This document shows positions 12,412 to 24,024 of a stretch of DNA of 64,000 nt, in pieces (position 1 is the first letter of the stretch; the number at the start of each line of letters is the position of its first letter). A program made the position numbers and the translations under genes. The notes beneath the pieces were generated by a model. The model was given only the letters and a program-made list of their open reading frames with translations, was not told the origin of the DNA and ran no database searches. The DNA comes from Stereum hirsutum FP-91666 SS1 (lineage: Eukaryota > Basidiomycota > Agaricomycetes > Russulales > Stereaceae), in NCBI RefSeq assembly GCF_000264905.1, contig NW_006763131.1:820234-884233 (forward strand). The letters are read 5' to 3'.

Positions 12412-13140
12412 GTTCCAAATTCAGCACGCCATGGAAAGGGATCGTACTGACATGATAGACATTTTCCGGGCGGTCGACATTTCAGGACAGATATACCCTG
12501 ACGCGCCGTGTGCAATTTAGAATTTCAAGTCTCGACTGAGCAGAGCCAGCCAGAATGAACTTACTATGGCGATGCGAAGTTCTTGAGAAGGCAGTATGGT
12601 CATTGTATAGGTACCCAGAAACGAGCGAAAGGAAGGTCAGAGGCCGTTGCCCAGTAATAGCGGACTTTTGCGCTCGTCACGTTTTCTCACGCGCATGCGC
12701 GGACTTTGAATTCCAAGCCCGTGTCAAGACTGTGTCAGACCATGATGATTTCAGTCAGTCTGTTCAGCGTTCAAACGTTCACCTTTGATCGATCAGTTCA
12801 TTCACAGCTCGCATCTTAGCTGGAGATACTCTTTCGTTTCGCTCACCTCTCCCTGCATTCAACAAGTCTGTTTCACGTAAGCTCACAGCCCAGTTGCAGC
12901 CCAGAGCACACAATTAAATTACCCCGGAACGCCATTCGACGAGACAAGTAGTCCCAGATTTGGATCGATGAGTCTACGAGGCAGCCTCTGATGAATATGT
13001 CTAGGCTCCCAAAAAAACTGCGGTAGTGACGATTGTAGATGATACATCTACCGAGATACGCTGGAGACTAGCATACAAACGGTAGACAGCATACGAAAAT
13101 CTGGCATCCGGGTCACCGCCTCGTACGACCTCGGTTTTAC
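12412..13140. other. Intergenic stretch, no gene seen
   Basis: This is the promoter side of the minus-strand gene ending upstream and the 3' side of the next minus-strand gene. A possible non-coding leader exon starts near 12483 on the minus strand (ATG followed after 33 nt by GTACGA), but it does not join in phase. Nothing else is recognisable. Confidence 0.5.
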
Positions 13141-14357
13141 TTACAAGTACTTGCTACTTTCTACAATCAGGAGCTCCTCTGGCGTAAGAAACTGTCCCAT
13201 CTCCTGTGCAACGACCTCGCAGAATGAACGCAGTCTTGTATCATCCGATGTTCGCTTCTTCTCGTCGATGATATGTATGAGGTGTATGATGCCCGTGGTA
13301 TGAAGAGTTTCTGATGATAATGGAGCAAGATCGTCGAGAGATACCGATTGTGCGGCCAAACTTGTTCGAAAGCAACGCTGGACGTGTTCGAGAGCCTGTC
13401 TGTGGTCAGTACAAGATGCTACTGTCTCTCGTTTCATTTTCTCGAGGTATTCCTGATTGAAACACGAATGAGTGGCCGCCATCATGATCGATCAAAGAAA
13501 ACGCTCACTGCTACAGCTGTTTGGTTGAAGGCTATGGGGGGACGCAGCATCCATCTCAATACCCCAGAGGCCTTGGCTCTCAGATGTTGTAAAGGCCATA
13601 CTGCCATAAGAAAGATCGGCCATAATAAGTTCCCTTGGATCAAGGTTGCCATGATAGACCACCTACATCGCCTCACATATAGTTCTTGTGTGTATATGTC
13701 CCGTATAAGAGGCTCCACAAGGCATCTTAGGATAGGTTCCGGGGTTTGGCATTCCGGGACAGGTACTATGAAGTCCAACAGATGTAGTCGGAAGTCAAAC
13801 GGACTCTCCTCGAGAAGACGTCGTCCAGCGAGACGGGTGGTGTACGCAACAGCCAGAGATTTCAGGACAGATTCGTGACCGGTCGTGTCGAAGATGACAA
13901 GTTCTGTCAAGACAGAGGAAGCAAGGCTTATCGGCAAGGCTGTACGTGTTCGACGGATATGATGTTGGACCGTTTGGAGGCAGGGCAGGAAGTTCTCGAG
14001 TTTACTATAGACAGTAATCAATGTATGGGTGGGCGGGGAGACTGTCGCTAATTTCGCTCACAAAGAATTTCTGTCGACCAGACTCTCTTCGAGGATGTAG
14101 GAAAGGATGTCTATTGCGATGTATCGAAAGCGACGACAGGTGTGCAGTAGCGGTCGTAGTTGATCGCTAGCGGGATCCAAGTTCAGGCCGAGGACAGATT
14201 GGCGAGCATACTCAGATATCCGGAGGACAAATATATGGTATATGAGCTCTGAAGGAAGATGTGTGTGTGACTCTGCTGTGTTAACAGGGGCCTGAGTGAC
14301 GATGCTACTGCCAGTGTCGCTCGAGGGCCTGAAAAAATGTTGTCGAGTAGCATCCAT
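13141..14357 (-). CDS. F-box-like protein
   Basis: Three exons (14062-14357, 13509-14004, 13141-13452) give 367 residues with clean phases. Introns have GTGAGC...ATAG and GTGAGC...TCAG ends. Residues about 34-80 carry an F-box-like helix set starting HLPSELIYHIF and continuing to the LLHTCRRFRYIAIDILSY helix. This form is common in Agaricomycete F-box proteins that recruit substrates to SCF ubiquitin ligases. The rest is helical and may be a degenerate leucine-rich-repeat fold. The stop at 13141 overlaps a strong donor (TTGTAAGT), so a further small exon is possible: splicing to the AG at about 13022 would add only a few residues. Substrate unknown. It is divergently arranged to the F-box gene starting at 14615. 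Confidence 0.7.
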
Positions 14358-14614
14358 GATAGTCGAGATGACTTATCAAAGTTTCTCAAAATCCCAGAAA
14401 AACATTCGCAGGAGATAAGAGAACGAAGACGACGTGCAAAGTTCGTGGCTTGTATCGTGACGTAGCGGATATTTCCGGGCGCCGCCAGAAATCCTTTCAC
14501 CGTGTTGAATCATCTCTGAATCCATAAACCGTTCCTTTCGACCGCCTTGCAACCTTCAATACCTATAACAGACATTCGTATCACATCTGATCTTCTACGC
14601 GCAATTCTTGTGCT
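14358..14614. promoter_or_regulatory. Shared 257-bp interval between two divergent F-box genes
   Basis: The start codons of the minus-strand F-box-like gene (14357) and plus-strand F-box gene A (14615) are 257 bp apart. Both promoters must lie in this interval. No obvious TATA element is seen. A CT-rich stretch precedes the plus-strand start. Confidence 0.45.
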
Positions 14615-17302
14615 ATGAACGCACCGAGCAGTCAAATCGAGACCAGCTCCAATGCCACGACGACTGCCATTCAAAGCCATTCTGGTGTCGGCGTGAGCTC
14701 AGAGGATCCGCAGGACCATGCAGGGACGCCCCATATTCCAGAAGACGAATCCGGTAAGGTTGAAGCATGTCTTTATGTTTTCTTTCAATGTCGATTGATC
14801 CTTATTCGTATCGGGTGGAACTCAGCTCAAGACACCAAGACTCGCCCGAAGAAACGAGCCAAGAAGTCTACTGACAAGGTTGCGAGCAGTTCGAAACGAA
14901 CCGGTCACACTGGTGGACGGAAGGTCATTGGTCGTCTGAGTGCCCTACTCGATATTTCTTTGGACATTCTCTATGAGGTGCGTAGTAATCACTGGCTGTA
15001 CACGCATATATTTACTTCATATTGATCCAGGTACTGGGTCATCTGCTGCCTGCAGACCTCATCAGCCTATCTCGCGTCTCAAAGTCGTTCCGAAATGTTC
15101 TCCTGTCTCGTAGCTCGCTATTTGCGTGGAAGGCATCGTTTGGTAACATTCCAGATCTGCCCGCTTGTCCTGACGACGTCCCGCTTCCTGTGTGGGCAAA
15201 TCTCGTCTGGGGAGGCGTCTACTGTCACGTATGTCCTCAGTTAATACGTGTTACCATGCACATACTGACCTCGAAGCTGATTTCTAGTGCTGTGGCAACA
15301 AACGCGTTATGAAAATCGATTTTCTACTACGACGACGAGTATGTTCTGGCTGCTTGAAAGAATAGTACGTAGGAACGCTGTTCGCTAGTCCACCTTGTTC
15401 TATTATCCTATCCCTTAACATTCTGAGCGTAGTATTTGCGACCGCCCTGCTGCAATCTTTGCCTTAGCTCCGGAAATACCAGCGAGCTTGCGTGACTGTA
15501 TACCATATACACTTGGTGCGTACTATCACCCGCCCATACAACTATCCATACGGCGATAATTTTTGAAGTTTTGTTCCATTCCTTTCGGGTGCACTTTTGC
15601 TATAGAGGTTACGAAGCAGTATTCTCACCGTATATGCTGGAACGAAGATATTCTAGCCTTCAAGGCAGACTTTCAGACCATGCAGAAGACTACCAAACAA
15701 GGTGATCAACAAGCCGCCCTCGCAGAGTTCAAACAGGCCAAGCTCTCAGAGCTCCAAGCTAGAAAGGACGTGGCACGGTCCTGGTCGGACTGGATATCTC
15801 GAAACGCAGCGGAGAAGGCAGACAAGCGCGAAGCCAAGAAAGCAGTTCGCAGAGCCGAGTTCGTCTATGGCCGTCTTTGAAATTGACCTCTTGTTAATGT
15901 GGAGTCCTTTCTGTTTTAGAGTTCTCAGACGTTGCATTGAACTGGGCTACGAAGAGGCCGACTGTCAGGACGCACTACGGCACCATTCCGTCAACACTGA
16001 GGCCAAGTTAACAGAAAAAGGTGGGATACCTGACAATTTCTCTCGCTCACCCAACATTTTTCTGAACTCCTGTGCAGGATGGGGAACTATTCTCCCCCAA
16101 ATTCTCCCCCTCATCACGGCTGCCAATCTCGCTAGGCTTGAACGAGAACGAGAAGGGCGGGAGAAAACTCGATCCAAAGCGGTGTATGCTGCGTACTACG
16201 ATATCCTCCGGTCTCTGTCACCTTCTGCCCTTGAGCTCTCCTGTCTCCTCGGCGAGGAAGACTTCCGCTCTCTGCCCGAGATAGATGCACTCGTGGTCGA
16301 CGACACGGAGGACACAGAAGAACGAATAGCCCAGATCAAAATCGTCTCCACGTCCCTTATACCCAAATTATCTGCTCTGGCCCATCACCGACAGGAGGCC
16401 ATTTTCGCTCTGATGCAAGACACCTCTGAACCCGTCAGTCATCCTGCTCCCTCAATTGGGTCTGCTCCCCTTGGACGATTCCAGCTTGCCACATCCATAT
16501 TCGTTTGTGGCGCTCCAGGATCACCTTCTTCTTCGGCTTCACCACTTCACGGTCTCCAAGTCTTTGGACATACATGCAAATCCTGCATACTCGACTCGGC
16601 TAGCACGACGAACGGACTTGCCTTCGATGCAATCTTCCCACGTTTCAGCGAGAAGGGAAAAGATGTAGTCGTCGCTATCCTAAACCGCTTGGGCTTGGAC
16701 GAGAAATCTACCACTTGCATAGAGTTGGAACGGCTCGATAAACGTTTTGTTTGTATTGACTGTCCTATCAAGCATGAAGGCGAAGAGTGGGGACAAGATG
16801 GCCCGCTCGGGAGAAAGGCTAGGACTTGGTGGGGTTTGGTGAGTTCATCGTCATCGCTGCTTAGTGATCCTAGAATCTGCTCACATCATTTCTGCCCAAA
16901 AACGGCTACGTAGCTCGAACATATCCTTCAAAGCAACTCCAAGACTCCAGATTCCCACGTCGGTTCCTCCTTCTACGTGCTCTCTGACACTGAGGCAATC
17001 ACCATCAAGTCTCGCGAGCGGAGCGGCCCCATATTTAGAATTCTTGAATCCATGTCGCAGTTTGGGTGCTACCATTGCGACATTCACTACCGTGATGCTA
17101 CTCTTCATCCGAACTCATTCGAAGCAAGGTTTGGGCGAGAGCAAAACAGGGTAGCGTATCTGGGGCGAGATGCTATGATCACACACATAAAGGCTGTGTA
17201 CGTTCTCATTTCTCTTTGGGTCACGCCGGAATCCGTGTGCAGAAATTGACGGATGTCTGGTCTGTTTGTAGACACAATCCACGATCCCCGGATGCATCGT
17301 GA
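14615..17302 (+). CDS. F-box protein, paralogue A (frameshifted last exon)
   Basis: Ten exons give 692 residues: 14615-14753, 14826-14977, 15031-15228, 15288-15364, 15433-15515, 15606-15858, 15920-16020, 16078-16838, 16914-17197 and 17272-17302. The N-terminus is Ser/Thr-rich and then basic (KTRPKKRAKKSTDK, a likely nuclear localisation signal). The F-box begins near LSALLDISLDILYE and continues LGHLLPADLISLSRVSKSF. A Cys/Lys segment (CCGNKRVMK...CSGCL) and a long helical part follow. The whole gene is collinear with the F-box gene at 46637-49381. Relative to that copy, one base is missing in the last exon. The annotated frame therefore stops at 17300-17302 after PRSPDAS, whereas the alternative frame continues with HRDFFPEPRDQYPRP to a TAA near 17369. 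SCF adaptor role is inferred from the F-box; target unknown. Confidence 0.85.
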
Positions 17303-18691
17303 CTTCTTTCCTGAGCCTCGGGACCAGTATCCTAGACCACAAGGAGTATGGTTTGGAATGACAAGTTAAATACCACACCCCCGGTCGTGTGGAATGCATG
17401 CGGTTATGCGGTAGACTCTGACCAGTCTTTATTTTCTCTTTCTCTCTGTTTCGGCCGTGACGGTCTTGTCCGCTATTGCACTTTCTTCCCTCTGAAAGGT
17501 AGATCTTCCGGGAGAGGGCGTCTCGCTCTTCGTTTCTCTTCTTGCGCCTGCTACACAGAAACAATGGCCCCCCTTGCATTTCTCGGTGTTCCTCTACATC
17601 CTCCATACCTCGCTTGTTGGCTTTGGACTCTATCTTCTTGCCCATACGAATGTCTCGGACAGTCGACTACTGGTCGTTCTGACCTCATCCGTAACGTCCT
17701 TCTAATCGTTACCCTCTCATCCTATTATAATCCTGCACTTTCATGTACCATACCTACCCATAGATTCAGCTTTCCTGGCCGTTGCCGATTCTCTGCCACT
17801 CTCTTGCCCATACACCTATTGCATGTCCCGTATCCCGCCTTTAATTTCGGTCTTTTTGTTGCATTTCTCGTTCGATTCAAGACTGATTACCCTTCATCCC
17901 ACTTCCTCGTATACGATACGCATGAGTCGCCCATCATTCTCTCTATCGTATCCCTTCTTCCTTTAGTTCGTGACGCAGACTTTTTTCTTGTCCACCAGTA
18001 TTAGCACCCTCCTGCAATCCGAATCCCTGTTTCTTGAAACTTTCTCGAGCTTGACGGATTCGCGCAATAGACGGTTCATGCGACGGTTCAGACAAGACGA
18101 GCCTTTAGAGGTCTGAGTTTACGGCACTAGACGAGTATTCTTCAACGTCGCCTATACCTCCTGCCGTGTCTCCTCTAGAACAAATGGACAGCCAGTACCG
18201 GAAAAAATGGATGAATGCAGGAGTCACAGATTCATCTCGTGCAATCAACCTGTAGTCCGAGACGCGCCCGCGAATGCACTCAAACGTACAAAGGCAAGCA
18301 GAGAATAGCAATGTTAGTGTTCACTGTAAGTACGCCGCCTCCAATGCCAACAATAGACTGGACGCCGTCCGCAATATGTACGTGTATAGTAGTTTGTCTT
18401 CGAGAATAAATAAGGGCACCGCAACCAGCACTAGCACCATGGCCAGCAGTACCACCAACGCAACCATATCACGTACGTACGTATAAATCCAAATAAACAA
18501 AATAAATGAACAGACATACATATGGAGCTTTCATTCATATCTTCTTTTCCTCCTCGACTGAGGAAAGGATTAGAATGGGCTTCTCGGGATTCACGAATAT
18601 CTTAGCACGATGATCGTTTTTTTCGACTCTTCTCTTTCGGTCCTTTTCGAACACCAACACATCCCCCTGGATCTTTTGTCGTATGAGTCGC
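17303..18691. other. Intergenic stretch, 3' flank of F-box A and bestrophin gene
   Basis: A 218-codon open frame at 17348-18004 is hydrophobic and Ser/Cys-rich, with no domain and no homologue in paralogue B's flank, so I do not call it. From about 18270 to 18691 the sequence is the 3' flank of the bestrophin gene. It is repeated in inverted form near 34815-35170, including a (TACG) run at 18474-18483 and its copy at about 34994. Confidence 0.5.
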
Positions 18692-21600
18692 TCACCCGAT
18701 GACGACCTCGATCTCATGATCATGCATCTCCTGCCCCTCCGTCCTGCCCTCCTCCCTCCTCTCCCTCCTCTCCCTTTCCCTCTCCTCCGCATTCCCATTC
18801 CCGTTCCCATTTCCCGCCACCACTTCCTCTCCGCCCTTCCCCTTCCCTTCCCCCTCCCCCTGTACTTGCTTCACGCTCCTCGTCCCGTCATACAACGGAT
18901 CCCTCGCGCTGAGATGCCGCGAGCCGAGGAAGACGTTCGTGCAGGGCGTGCGTTTCAATTTCTCGATGTCCGCGTGGACGATCTCTTTGCAGAACATGTC
19001 GAGGTCGAGGTCGTTCTGTGGTACAAAAAAGAGAAAGAAACGAGATTAGGACATGTGGAGAAAAAGAAGTGACTAAGTGACGGACCTCGTCGTAGCCTAC
19101 ATCACAAGACATAAAAGAAAGTCCGTTAGTACCCGATACTAGGACCCGCACGTCGAGGAAAAACATAAAAACATACCGAACGGCTGCTCGATCTCCTCTC
19201 CCGCAGCGACGAAGCCAAGATAGATAAACGCCGCGATGGCGGTTCCGGGGATGGAGGACCATCCGAACTGGTCGACGAGTTGAAAGGGGAGGAAGATGAG
19301 GTAGATCCAGACGGTGCTGTAATGAAGGGTGGGGGAGAGATGAGGTGGGGTGAGGATTATATGGAAAGGGGAGGGGAGGGGAGAGGAGAGGAGAGGAGAG
19401 AGGACGTACTGCCTATATGCGTGTGCGGAACGTAGGGGGAACGGGGTCAGTTGTCGGTCGCCGTTTACTTAAGAGGGAAAATGGGTCGCAGACCTGATGT
19501 GCACGGAATAGACGCTACACGCCCGTCGCAAAAAGAGCACATTGATCAGCCCATGAATCACGATATATGCGTTACGAAAGTACTCACAAAGGCAACGGCG
19601 TAGTCAAGATCCTCTCCAACGCTATTCGTCAAATCACCCCGGTCAGTCCACGTTTCCCCCGCACCCAAGACGAAAAGACACTCACTAGACAGACTATCCT
19701 CAAACGCCGCCAAACAACCAATCATCGATCCCAAACTCGTCCCTGCACATCACACACGACATCAGATCACCTCGCGTCGGATCCAGACGAAAGACACAAA
19801 AACAAAACAGAGACAAACCAGGAACAGTCCCCCTCTCCTCCAACACCGCCGTCCAATCACTCAAAAACCTCAACGCATCCAACGGCAAATTCTCTCCCTG
19901 CCCCGCCACCCTCGGCCTATGCTTCCTCCCCAACTCGCTCGCCTGTCTCGCGCCCTCGCCTTCGCCGCTCAGCCGATTCACGCCGCCTTGGCCTCGCGCG
20001 CCTGCACTGGTGGAAGAGGCGGTGGGCACGGATTGGGATTTGGAGTTGGAGTTGGAGGCGGCGTTGGCGAGGGTGGCGCGGCGTTTGGCGGCGGTGCGTA
20101 CGACGCGGGGTTCGGTGGGGTATTTCTTTTTCCTGGGTGCGCGCGTGGACGTGGGCGCACCATCGTCGTCGTTATCGTCCTCACTGTCGTCTCCGCTGTC
20201 CGTCTCGACTAATAACCTCTCCTGTTCACCATTCCCATCCGCACCGACCGCAGCCTCGACATCCCTCTCCCCACCCTGCGAATCCTGCGAGTCTTTTCCA
20301 ATCCGGAGATGTAACAGCCTCCCGACGACCCGACCCACGCCTCTGAACACGCTCCCGAACGGGATCAAGTCCCCGCTTATCTTACCTAATACATCTTCGG
20401 CCTCTCCACGGCTGGCGGGAAGGAGCGGCCTGTGGGAGGTGGATGAGGAGTCGGAGTCTGAGGAGGAAGAGGTGGAGGTGGAGGAGTGGCGGTGGAGGAG
20501 GTGGAGGTGCGATTTCGATTTGGTGGAGGAATGGCGCGAGGGCCGGGGAGTGGGTGTGAGCGAGGGGGAGGAAGAGGGAGTGGGGGCAATGGAGCCGTAG
20601 GAGTTTATGGCGGGGATGATGGGGTCGCGGGGGGTTTGCAGGAGGGAGGACGTGGATGTGGATGCTTTTGCGGAGACGGGCGGTTTGGACGGGGTGAGAA
20701 GGGATTGGGGGATGGGTTGGGGTTGGGGTTGGGTCTGCGATGGGGATTGGGTGAGCGTTCGGTGGGCTTGGTCGGTGTGATTGTGATCGTGCTCGTGCTC
20801 GTGCGTGATATGAACTTCCATCATGTGGTGGTGACGTCCATGAGCATGCTATTCGCGGTATGAGTATACGTATGCGCATAAAAAGAGAACTCCGAGAAAC
20901 ACACACCTCATGGAACGGCTTAACAAGATCATACAAATCCTCATAATATATCCCCAACTCACTCCTCAAATGATGTTTCAACGCCACCACGAACCCATCC
21001 ACCAAATCCAGCGCCATCCTCTTCTCCCGCATCACCACCCCAACCTCCTTACGCCCCCGCATCTCGAGCCTTTCGCCACGGGCTTCCGAGGCGGTTTCGG
21101 CGTCGGTGCGGGGGGAGAGCCGGAGGGGGACGTGGAACCAGATGAGGCGGGTGAAGGTGCGGGCGTTGCGCATTATGTCGGACCAGGCGGAACGGCCGGT
21201 CCAGTAGCGGTCGTAGCTGGGGTGGGGGGTGAGGAGTGGGGGTGAGTAAGGGTAGGATGAGAGGAATGGAGAAGGAGAGAAGGAGAGAAAGACAGTCGTG
21301 GATCATCCATGTCTCCCCATAAGTACGAACGAGATCGCCATAGGACAGCGGCAAAAGGCTGCGCTGTGGGACAGACGAACAGTCTGGCTCGTTCGTTCGT
21401 TTTTTGTTTTATGGAATGGAATGGAATGAAGAGCGCGAGAAGAGGAGAAAACAGCAGTCACGTCTCCCCGGACAAACGACTCCTCCATTAGTCCATTAGG
21501 TGTAAGAGCAAGCTTCATGTTCATGTTCATGCCTCGCCAATCCGACAGACCTCTGTGTCTGTGTCGAGCAACAGATGTCACCACAGGGCAGGACAGGGAC

Positions 21601-22045
21601 AAAAGCCTGCGCGCTGTGCGTGCGCCGGACGGACTAGCTCGGTTTATGTTATCGTTATCCCAAATGGAGGGAAGGGTGGTTGGAAGAGTAAGCAGTTGCG
21701 ACACGACGTCCCCCCCTCCAGATGGATGAAGGAGGTTCCACGCAGAAAATCAACAGCAGAGTCCATGGCTCTGGCTGTTCGATCCGACCCACCACCGTGT
21801 TGCGCAACAAGGCGTCGCCAAAGGTCAAGGACGAGAGTCTGAGTCTGCGTGGGACGGCTGGCTGGTTCATTGATGTTTTATGGAATGGAATGGAAAGCGA
21901 GAGCGAGAGCGAGACAAGAGAGAAAAACGGGCTCTACCAGATGAACGACTCCGATCCGACCCACCACTACATTGAACATTGAACAGACGTCGCCACAGGA
22001 CAGGGGCAAGAGCCTGTGGGACAGACTGGCTGGCTCGGAGTCGTT
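18270..22045 (-). repeat. Inverted segmental duplication, copy 1 (contains the intact bestrophin 3' part)
   Basis: This segment is similar to 31776-35170 in opposite orientation. It spans the 3' flank, exons 5-13 and part of the long fourth intron of the bestrophin-like gene. Limits are approximate on the 3' side. On the intron side the last shared word is GACAGACTGGCTGGCTCGGA at 22020. Exon sequences match closely, while introns and flanks have more substitutions and indels, so the duplication is not recent. Confidence 0.85.
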
Positions 22046-23323
22046 TATGTCTATGGAGGGGAAGGGGGTGGTTGTAATAGAATAGGAAGCTCTTGTGACA
22101 TAACGTCTTCACCCGCCGAACGACTCTATCTCTATACAGAACAGACCTGGCCGATCCAACCAACCAACCAACTACTGCGTTGCCCGACAAGACGTCGCCG
22201 CCACAGGGTGTACGTGTGGCGGAAAGGATGGCTCTGACTCCTGAGTTTTTTAGGTCTCCGGGATGGATCCGGAGGGGAAGAGAAAGGGGAGTGGGAGTGG
22301 GAGTGGCACATATCTCCACCCGCGCAGAAAAAAGACGTTCATGCCCAACTAAACCAAACCAAACCAAACCAACCACTGCGTTTGAGTGGCGTAACAGACC
22401 TCGCCACAGGCACGGGACGGGACAAGAATCTGCGCGCGCGTGCCCTGAGATATACCGTCGAGGGGACTTGGAGTTGGAGATATCGCCATAGGGACATGTG
22501 TATGAGACTGAGACTGCGGACTGATCATGACTGGTTCATCGGGATTCGGTTGAATGCCGATCTCTCCAAGACACCACACCACACCACACCACGACATGGA
22601 ATAATATACGGATGCGAAAGGGAGACGAGAGAGGTAGAAGTGAGAGGTAGAACGTAGAACGTACCCCGACATAGCTCGATAGGAGATCACGAAACCGATG
22701 ACGACACCTAACCACACGTATGAGTACGCAAATAGAGATGGAATGAAAACAAGAGGGGGGGACGGACCGAGAACGGTGAGCATGACGTTAGGTATGCCGA
22801 GGTATATATTCGTTTTCATGGATACGATCGTGACGACTGTATATTATCATCAATGTTAGAGCGAGGTAGACATTGTGGACGACATGAGTATGAGTGGTGG
22901 GAGGTGAGGAAGTGAAGATGGGAGGATCGGGAGTGCCAAGAGTTCGCGACGCGTCTTGAGACATGACGCGTCGGACGCAAAAAAAAATGAGACAGAAAAA
23001 ATGCACCCGTGCACTCTCGAACGTCGTCCACACCCCAGAAATACGGTTAAATGGGAGGAAGGGGGTACTTACGAGTAGCAAAGAGCGTGTGCATCAAGAC
23101 GGCGGGCCATATCCTCCATATCTACGAGATAAAGCATGAGCACTACCAACGGGGAGGGATGAAGAGGGCGAGATAGACGAACGACGGTGCCGCGTCCGAA
23201 AGTCCATGAGAAGAGGGTGTGCGGGGAGACGAAGGTGATGCGGAAGACGCGGTGTTCTTCTGCTGCTGGGAGCAAGGTGTGTTGACCTGTGAAGGAGCGC
23301 TTGTTTTGCATTTGTGCGGCCAT
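18692..23323 (-). CDS. Bestrophin-family (UPF0187) anion channel-like membrane protein
   Basis: Thirteen exons give 743 residues: 23183-23323, 23073-23121, 22768-22836, 22665-22707, 20907-21216, 19819-20848, 19686-19742, 19588-19621, 19494-19514, 19410-19412, 19177-19316, 19086-19096 and 18692-19015. Fungal bestrophin hallmarks are present: an N-terminal WTFGRGTVIWRIWPAVLMHT helix, SYRAMSGYDRYWTGRSAW near residue 100, ERILTTPLPF...YSVHIR near 570, then LPFQLVDQFGWSSIPGTAI, EEIEQPFGYDENDLDLD and MFCKEI. The family forms pentameric anion channels in membranes. Residues about 205-547 are a huge His-, Ser- and acid-rich insertion that is probably a cytosolic disordered loop. The tail is a Glu/Arg charged helix. 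Oddities: a 1.45-kb repeat-filled intron (21217-22664) and a proposed 3-nt exon. Skipping that exon also keeps frame. Confidence 0.9.
19410..19412 (-). other. Proposed 3-nt micro-exon of the bestrophin-like gene
   Basis: Between exon 9 (ends 19494) and exon 11 (starts 19316) lie 177 nt. In sense orientation they contain CATATAG, then GCA, then GTACGT, a full acceptor and donor around three bases. Using it gives Arg-His-Thr before VWIY. Omitting it gives Ser-Thr, also in frame. With it the two introns are 81 and 93 nt, the usual size here; without it the intron is 177 nt. The same signals persist in the duplicated copy at about 34080. Confidence 0.5.
21217..22664 (-). repeat. 1.45-kb intron made of diverged ~200-bp tandem units
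   Basis: On the plus strand a recurring core (CGTCGCCACAGGACAGGG, a variable 'CAAAAGCCTG' word, 'GGACGGCTGGCT', then 'TTTATG' and a 'GGAATGGAATGG' or 'GGAGGGAAGGG' block) starts near 21345, 21585, 21812, 21988, 22192 and 22400. Spacing is about 175-240 bp. Units differ a lot, so this is an old satellite-like array. Related units occur in the homologous intron of the second copy (31776-32379). Confidence 0.7.
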
Positions 23324-24024
23324 GGCTGGATGGTGGCCGGGTCCAAGTATGAGGGTATTTTATTTCGAGTTTTGTGGTTATGATATTAGGGAATAGTTTG
23401 TGGGCTCCTGGGTAGTTTGTGGTCTCCTGGTTAGAGGGTATCGAGGGTCGGAGAGAAAAAGGAAGAGAAAGTAAGGCGCTAATTTTGTCGATTTGTGTGT
23501 TTGATGTCGACGCTCGTCATCGGTTGCAGGCACACGTCCATTCGCCAATCACGCATCATTTCTATTTTTGTCTTATTCCAACGAATATCTGGATATGGAA
23601 CGCCCTTGTCAACCCAGAGACTCTCTGTATATTCGACATTATCTTCAATATATATTCCTAAATCTGTCTGGGAGACGCTGTCCATATCCCTCGAAATCCG
23701 CCTCCGTGTCTCGCCCTGTGCATGCCCGTTCCGAGTCTCGGCCTTTCCTCGCACAAGCTCCCTGTTTCTCACAATCTGTTCTCGCAAACGTCTGCTTCCG
23801 TTTCAAAGCTCTCCGCTTGGCCTCACTTGACTCATGCTCGAGGCCCAGACATCGTCGAATTCGGTCCGTTCTTCTCGCCGTGGACGTACCCCAAATAATC
23901 TATTATCCCAGGCTTTTTATAAGTTACGTCCCATGGTCAGCCTGAGCTCCGAGTCGTGTCCTCCTTCTCTTCTTCTCGTCACCACCTCGAGCTCGCCCCG
24001 GAGCCTGAGCGTCCACCACGAGCC

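Noticed and set aside
17348..18004. 218-codon plus-strand open frame after F-box A
   Set aside because: No domain, begins inside the displaced last-exon frame of F-box A, and no counterpart follows paralogue B.
19567..20863. Long plus-strand frames of 196 and 259 codons
   Set aside because: They are antisense shadows of the low-complexity exon of the bestrophin-like gene; their translations are simple Arg/His/Pro or Gly repeats.
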